The notes under the pieces are model-generated. The model did not search any database. It had not been told where the DNA came from and was given only the letters and a program-made list of their open reading frames with translations. Shown one piece after another: positions 60,997 to 64,000 of a stretch of 64,000 nt of DNA; position 1 is the first letter of the stretch, and each line of letters opens with the position of its first letter. The position numbers were made by a program, and so were the translations under genes. The stretch is from Candidatus Binatia bacterium (lineage in GTDB: Bacteria > Desulfobacterota > Binatia > UBA12015): assembly GCA_029243485.1 (NCBI GenBank), contig JAQWRY010000032.1, forward strand, positions 1-64,000, read 5' to 3'.

Positions 60997-62198
60997 CGGT
61001 AGCGCTCGCCGCGATCTCGCTGCTGGCGTGGCTCTACCTGTGCTTCTGCCACGGCCGCTTCTGGGTCGGCTCCGAACGCCTGGACGACGGGGATCCCAAT
61101 CCGCGGCACTGGCCGGATGTCGTGGCCGTCGTGCCGGCGCGCGACGAGGCCGACGTGGTGGAGCGATCGATCGGCTCGCTTCTTCGTCAGGAATACCCGG
61201 GGCGCTTCGCCATTATTTTGGTGGACGATGAGAGTCGCGACGACACGGCGACCCGAGCCGAGCGACTCCCGGACCGGCAGGGACGGCTTACCGTCGCCCG
61301 CACGCCGCCCCGGCCGTCGGGCTGGGTGGGCAAGATGTGGGCGGTCCACATTGGCGTGCAGGCAGCCCGGCGCTTGTGGCCTGCGGCCGAGTACGTCCTG
61401 CTGACCGACGCCGACGTCGAGCACAGTCCGCGCAACCTCGCGCAGCTCATCCGTCGCGCGGAGAGCCGCGGTCTGGATTTGACTTCTCTCATGGTCAAGC
61501 TCGATGCAGCGCGGGGCTGGTCACGCTTGCTCATCCCGGCGTTCGTGTACTTCTTCGCCCAGCTCTACCCGTTCCCGCGTGTGAACGATCCGGAGGCGCG
61601 CACGGCGGGCGCCGCTGGTGGATGCATGTTGGTGCGGAGCCGGGCTCTCGAACGCATCGGGGGGATGGAGGCGTTGAAGGGCGAGGTCATCGACGACTGC
61701 GCGCTCGGCCGGGCGGTGAAGCGCGGTGGTCCTATCTGGCTCGGCCTCACCACTACCGAGACGAGCATCCGTCCGTACACCGGCCTGGACGATATTTGGG
61801 CCATGGTCGCACGGAGTGCGTACACCCAACTCGGATACAATCCGTTGCTCGCCGTCGGGACCGTGGTCGGGCTCGCGCTTCTCTTCGTCGTGCCGGTCGT
61901 CGCTACGCTGGGATGGATCGTGCACGGCGACGCCCTAGTGGCACTGCTCGGCGCCGGCGCGTGGGCGGTCATGGGAGCGACGTTTGTTCCGACGCTCTCT
62001 TTGTACCACCCAGGCCCCATGGCGGCGGTTTGGGCGACGGCGCTCCCGCTCGCGGGCGCGGTCTACGGCGCGATGACGCTGGACTCCGTCCGCCGGCACT
62101 ACACGGGCAAGGGAGCGGAGTGGAAGGGCCGCGTCGGCGCGGGGGCCGACGCGGCGTCTGAGAAGGAGGCGAAGGTCAGGAGCTCTGGTGCGAGCTGA
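60993..62198 (+). CDS. hpnB: Hopanoid-associated glycosyltransferase HpnB
   Basis: 401 residues. An N-terminal hydrophobic segment (VALAAISLLAWLYLCFCHGR) precedes a GT2 domain: VVAVVPARDEADVVERSIGS, IILVDDESRDDTAT and VLLTDADVEHSP (DxD). Three hydrophobic segments follow near the C-terminus (VGLALLFVVPVVATLGWIV etc.). GT2 proteins of this kind are found in hopanoid clusters and were named HpnB; the acceptor is unproven. It ends in a 23-bp tail overlap with hpnH. Confidence 0.9.
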   Translation: MTVALAAISLLAWLYLCFCHGRFWVGSERLDDGDPNPRHWPDVVAVVPARDEADVVERSIGSLLRQEYPGRFAIILVDDESRDDTATRAERLPDRQGRLTVARTPPRPSGWVGKMWAVHIGVQAARRLWPAAEYVLLTDADVEHSPRNLAQLIRRAESRGLDLTSLMVKLDAARGWSRLLIPAFVYFFAQLYPFPRVNDPEARTAGAAGGCMLVRSRALERIGGMEALKGEVIDDCALGRAVKRGGPIWLGLTTTETSIRPYTGLDDIWAMVARSAYTQLGYNPLLAVGTVVGLALLFVVPVVATLGWIVHGDALVALLGAGAWAVMGATFVPTLSLYHPGPMAAVWATALPLAGAVYGAMTLDSVRRHYTGKGAEWKGRVGAGADAASEKEAKVRSSGAS

Positions 62199-63216
62199 CG
62201 CGCTTGGTGCGCGGCACGCGGCCGAACTGGAACTTCGCCATGGTCCAGAGGTCGCGGGCGTTGCTGCCGAGATGCCGGACGACCGACGGCTCGAAGCCGG
62301 AGTGCATCTTGCAATTCTGGCACCGGGGATCGCTTCGCTTCTCCCAGTAGTCCCAGTCGACGCCGTTCCAGTACTCGTCCCAGGTGGCGTAGTGTCGCTC
62401 GCCGATGAGATAGCAGGGGCCCTTCCAGCCGAGCGGGGTCCGCGTCGGGTTGCCCCAGGGTGTGCACGGGTAGTCGCGGAGGCCCGCGGCGAACTCGAGG
62501 AACAGCGGCGTCGACGAGACGGCGTACGACTTCGAGAGCTGCAGAACGCGCTTGAACTTCCGGTGGATCTCGTCGAGGAACAAGAAGTGGTCGCGATCGG
62601 CGAGCGCCTCGTAGTGGTAGCCTGGGGAGAGGAGCACGCCCTGGACGCCGAGTCCGGTGAGCAAGTCGAGCATCTCCTCGATCTCGTCCATGCTCGTTTC
62701 GCGGAAGACCGTCGTGTTGGTCGAGACGACGAAGCCGCGTCGGATCCCTTCTTCGATCCCGGCGATGGCCTTGTCGAAGACGCCGGTGCGCGCGCAGATG
62801 GTGTCGTGTGTTTCTCGCATCCCGTCGAGATGGACGTTCACGAGCAGTCGCGGGTGCGGCTTCGCCTTTTTATAGAAGCGATCGAGAAGGATCCCGTTGG
62901 TACACAGGATGACCTGCTTCTTGCGAGCGATGCAGGCATCGATCAGTTCGACGATCTCCGGGTACATCGTGGGCTCGCCGCCGCAGATCGATACGACGGG
63001 TGCTCCGCACTCGTCCACCGCGGCGAGGCATTCCTCGAGCGGCATACGGTCTTTGAGGTCGCCGGTGTGGCGCTCGGGAGAGCAGCCGATGCAGGCGAGG
63101 TTGCATGCGTACAAGGGCTCGAGCATCAGGACGATGGGGTAACGCTCGTTCCCCTGTATCTTGTTCTTGACCTGCCAGCGGGCCATGTCCGTGGCGATGT
63201 GCAGCGGGTACCTCAT
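62176..63216 (-). CDS. hpnH: Adenosyl-hopene transferase HpnH (radical SAM)
   Basis: 346 residues. YACNLACIGCSPERHTGDLK (Cys38, Cys42, Cys45) is the CxxxCxxC [4Fe-4S] site. SICGGEPTMYPE is the GGE motif for SAM, and CQNCKMHSGFEPSVVRHLGS the C-terminal HpnH-type cluster (SPASM-like region). It joins a 5'-deoxyadenosyl group to diploptene to make adenosylhopane, the first step to extended hopanoids. The ATG at 63216 (MRYPLHIATDMARWQVKNKI) is chosen over one at 63264 since it gives the normal N-terminus. Confidence 0.96.
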   Translation of the reverse strand: MRYPLHIATDMARWQVKNKIQGNERYPIVLMLEPLYACNLACIGCSPERHTGDLKDRMPLEECLAAVDECGAPVVSICGGEPTMYPEIVELIDACIARKKQVILCTNGILLDRFYKKAKPHPRLLVNVHLDGMRETHDTICARTGVFDKAIAGIEEGIRRGFVVSTNTTVFRETSMDEIEEMLDLLTGLGVQGVLLSPGYHYEALADRDHFLFLDEIHRKFKRVLQLSKSYAVSSTPLFLEFAAGLRDYPCTPWGNPTRTPLGWKGPCYLIGERHYATWDEYWNGVDWDYWEKRSDPRCQNCKMHSGFEPSVVRHLGSNARDLWTMAKFQFGRVPRTKRVSSHQSS

Positions 63217-63285
63217 TCCTGGCCGTCCCTCCCTCTCGAGCGCCCCTGAATCGACGCTGACCATCCGGTCAGTATCGGCCGCGCG

Positions 63286-64000
63286 TCAGGAATGCAAGCG
63301 GGGCAGGAGGTTTCCGAGGACCTTGGTGAGGGTCCGGGTCGCGCGGTGGCCGCCCCATCCGAGTCGCGCGATCCGCTGAGCCAGCCGAGGGGACGTGAGC
63401 GCGCGGGCGGCGAGCCGTGCTTGGTCCGCGACGCGGGAGAGGTCGAGTCCACTCAGGTCGGGAAGCTCGTCTTGCGCGGTATCGGAGGCGGCACGCACGA
63501 CGATCGCGGGCACAGACATCGGTAGCGCGACCTCGAGGATTGCCGCGGATTCCATGTCTACGGCGTCTGCGCGGGTCGACGTCCGCAGTGCGGATTTTTC
63601 GGTCGGCGTTCGGACCACGCGCTCGACGCTGACGAGGAGGCCGCGCCGCGAACGCCCTTGGGGCAAGTCGGCCGCGGCGATCGCCCGCAGTTCCGGATCG
63701 ACAGAAAGGGGTGACGATCCCGAGCGCGCGACGTGATCGGGGACGATGACGTCGCCAAGCGCGACCGCCGGGGAAAGACCTCCAGCGAGCCCGGTTGAGA
63801 CGAGGCATCGGGGAGAGACTGCGTCGATGGCTGCTCGAGCCGTCGCGGCGGCGGCAGCGAGGCCCATGCCGGTCTCCTGGACGACGATGTCGACGTCGGC
63901 GACGCGGCCCGACCAGCGACTGCGGCCCGCGTCGTCCCGCACGCGCCGAGGCGTCGTGAGTAGCTTCGCGAGGGGGCCGCACTCGTAGGGGAGGGCGGCG
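63286..64000 (-). CDS. hpnG: Hopanoid phosphorylase HpnG (nucleosidase family), 5' end outside the window
   Basis: At least 237 residues; the frame stays open to the window edge, where ALPYECGPLAKLLTT resembles the N-terminus of the family. CLVSTGLAGGLSPAVALGDV and DAVDMESAAILEVALP are the substrate-binding and catalytic (Glu) motifs of the MTA/SAH nucleosidase fold. It removes adenine from adenosylhopane to give ribosylhopane, acting after HpnH, whose start lies 70 bp downstream. hpnG and hpnH therefore form a second operon facing the shc operon. Confidence 0.88.
   Translation of the reverse strand, partial: AALPYECGPLAKLLTTPRRVRDDAGRSRWSGRVADVDIVVQETGMGLAAAAATARAAIDAVSPRCLVSTGLAGGLSPAVALGDVIVPDHVARSGSSPLSVDPELRAIAAADLPQGRSRRGLLVSVERVVRTPTEKSALRTSTRADAVDMESAAILEVALPMSVPAIVVRAASDTAQDELPDLSGLDLSRVADQARLAARALTSPRLAQRIARLGWGGHRATRTLTKVLGNLLPRLHS

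Overview
The window is 64 kb of GC-rich DNA from a Gram-negative bacterium. It encodes a TonB-dependent receptor, many lipoprotein signal peptides, periplasmic enzymes and an almost complete hopanoid pathway. Relatives of several secreted-protein remnants (Cys/Ala/Lys-rich repeats; a repeat family with LC..P and CY motifs), together with phytanoyl-CoA dioxygenase, sulfatase, GMC oxidoreductase and alpha/beta hydrolase genes, are most often seen in uncultured Deltaproteobacteria-like lineages (Binatota or Myxococcota type). That placement is inference. No rRNA, tRNA or CRISPR was recognised.

Left part (1-16 kb): a possible IS end, then ubiB-like and trpB genes in one minus-strand operon, then a decayed stretch (a broken CbiX chelatase and a broken outer-membrane protein). 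A tight plus-strand run follows (4.0-10.3 kb): lipocalin, DUF427, membrane protein, TIGR01777 epimerase, DUF1295, sugar:cation-type MFS carrier and FAD oxidoreductase, mostly joined by 4-base start/stop overlaps. Several of these families recur in light- or singlet-oxygen-induced lipid modules of other bacteria. Next come a lipoprotein, a CPBP protease, an NAD(P)-binding protein, a PAS protein, a frameshifted DoxX gene, an SRPBCC protein and another broken gene.

Middle part (16-42 kb): a TonB receptor; an XRE regulator plus nucleotidyltransferase pair with a perfect operator (toxin-antitoxin-like); a P-II protein cut to 67 residues; a sulfatase; a PhyH oxygenase; and an IS481-type transposase with three in-frame stops that sits in a lipoprotein gene. 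Catabolic genes follow: HIBADH-like dehydrogenase, HSL-type esterase, CehA-like metallohydrolase, HAD phosphatase, lactonase-like MBL enzyme, tandem hotdog thioesterase, and a zinc alcohol dehydrogenase divergent from a TetR gene with an operator between them. An SDR, GMC oxidoreductase and gluconate-dehydrogenase subunit-3-like set follows, then a mosaic of LysM/FecR and cyclase fragments, a chorismatase-like enzyme and a DUF4105 protein.

Right part (42-64 kb): a nitrate assimilation operon (NirB-NirD fusion, DmsB-DmsC fusion, NasA); remnants of a secreted repeat protein; a sulfotransferase; a DSP-type phosphatase; an SGNH hydrolase; an SDR; an EEP nuclease/phosphatase; a VOC gene with an in-frame TAG; a remnant of a sensor kinase; then the hopanoid cluster shc-hpnC-hpnD-hpnE-hpnB with hpnH and hpnG facing it, preceded by tandem palindromic operator-like sites.

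A window-wide theme is gene decay: at least ten loci show frameshifts, internal deletions or single in-frame stops in otherwise well conserved coding sequence. Either the accessory regions are decaying or the assembly carries errors; raw-read checks would separate the two.
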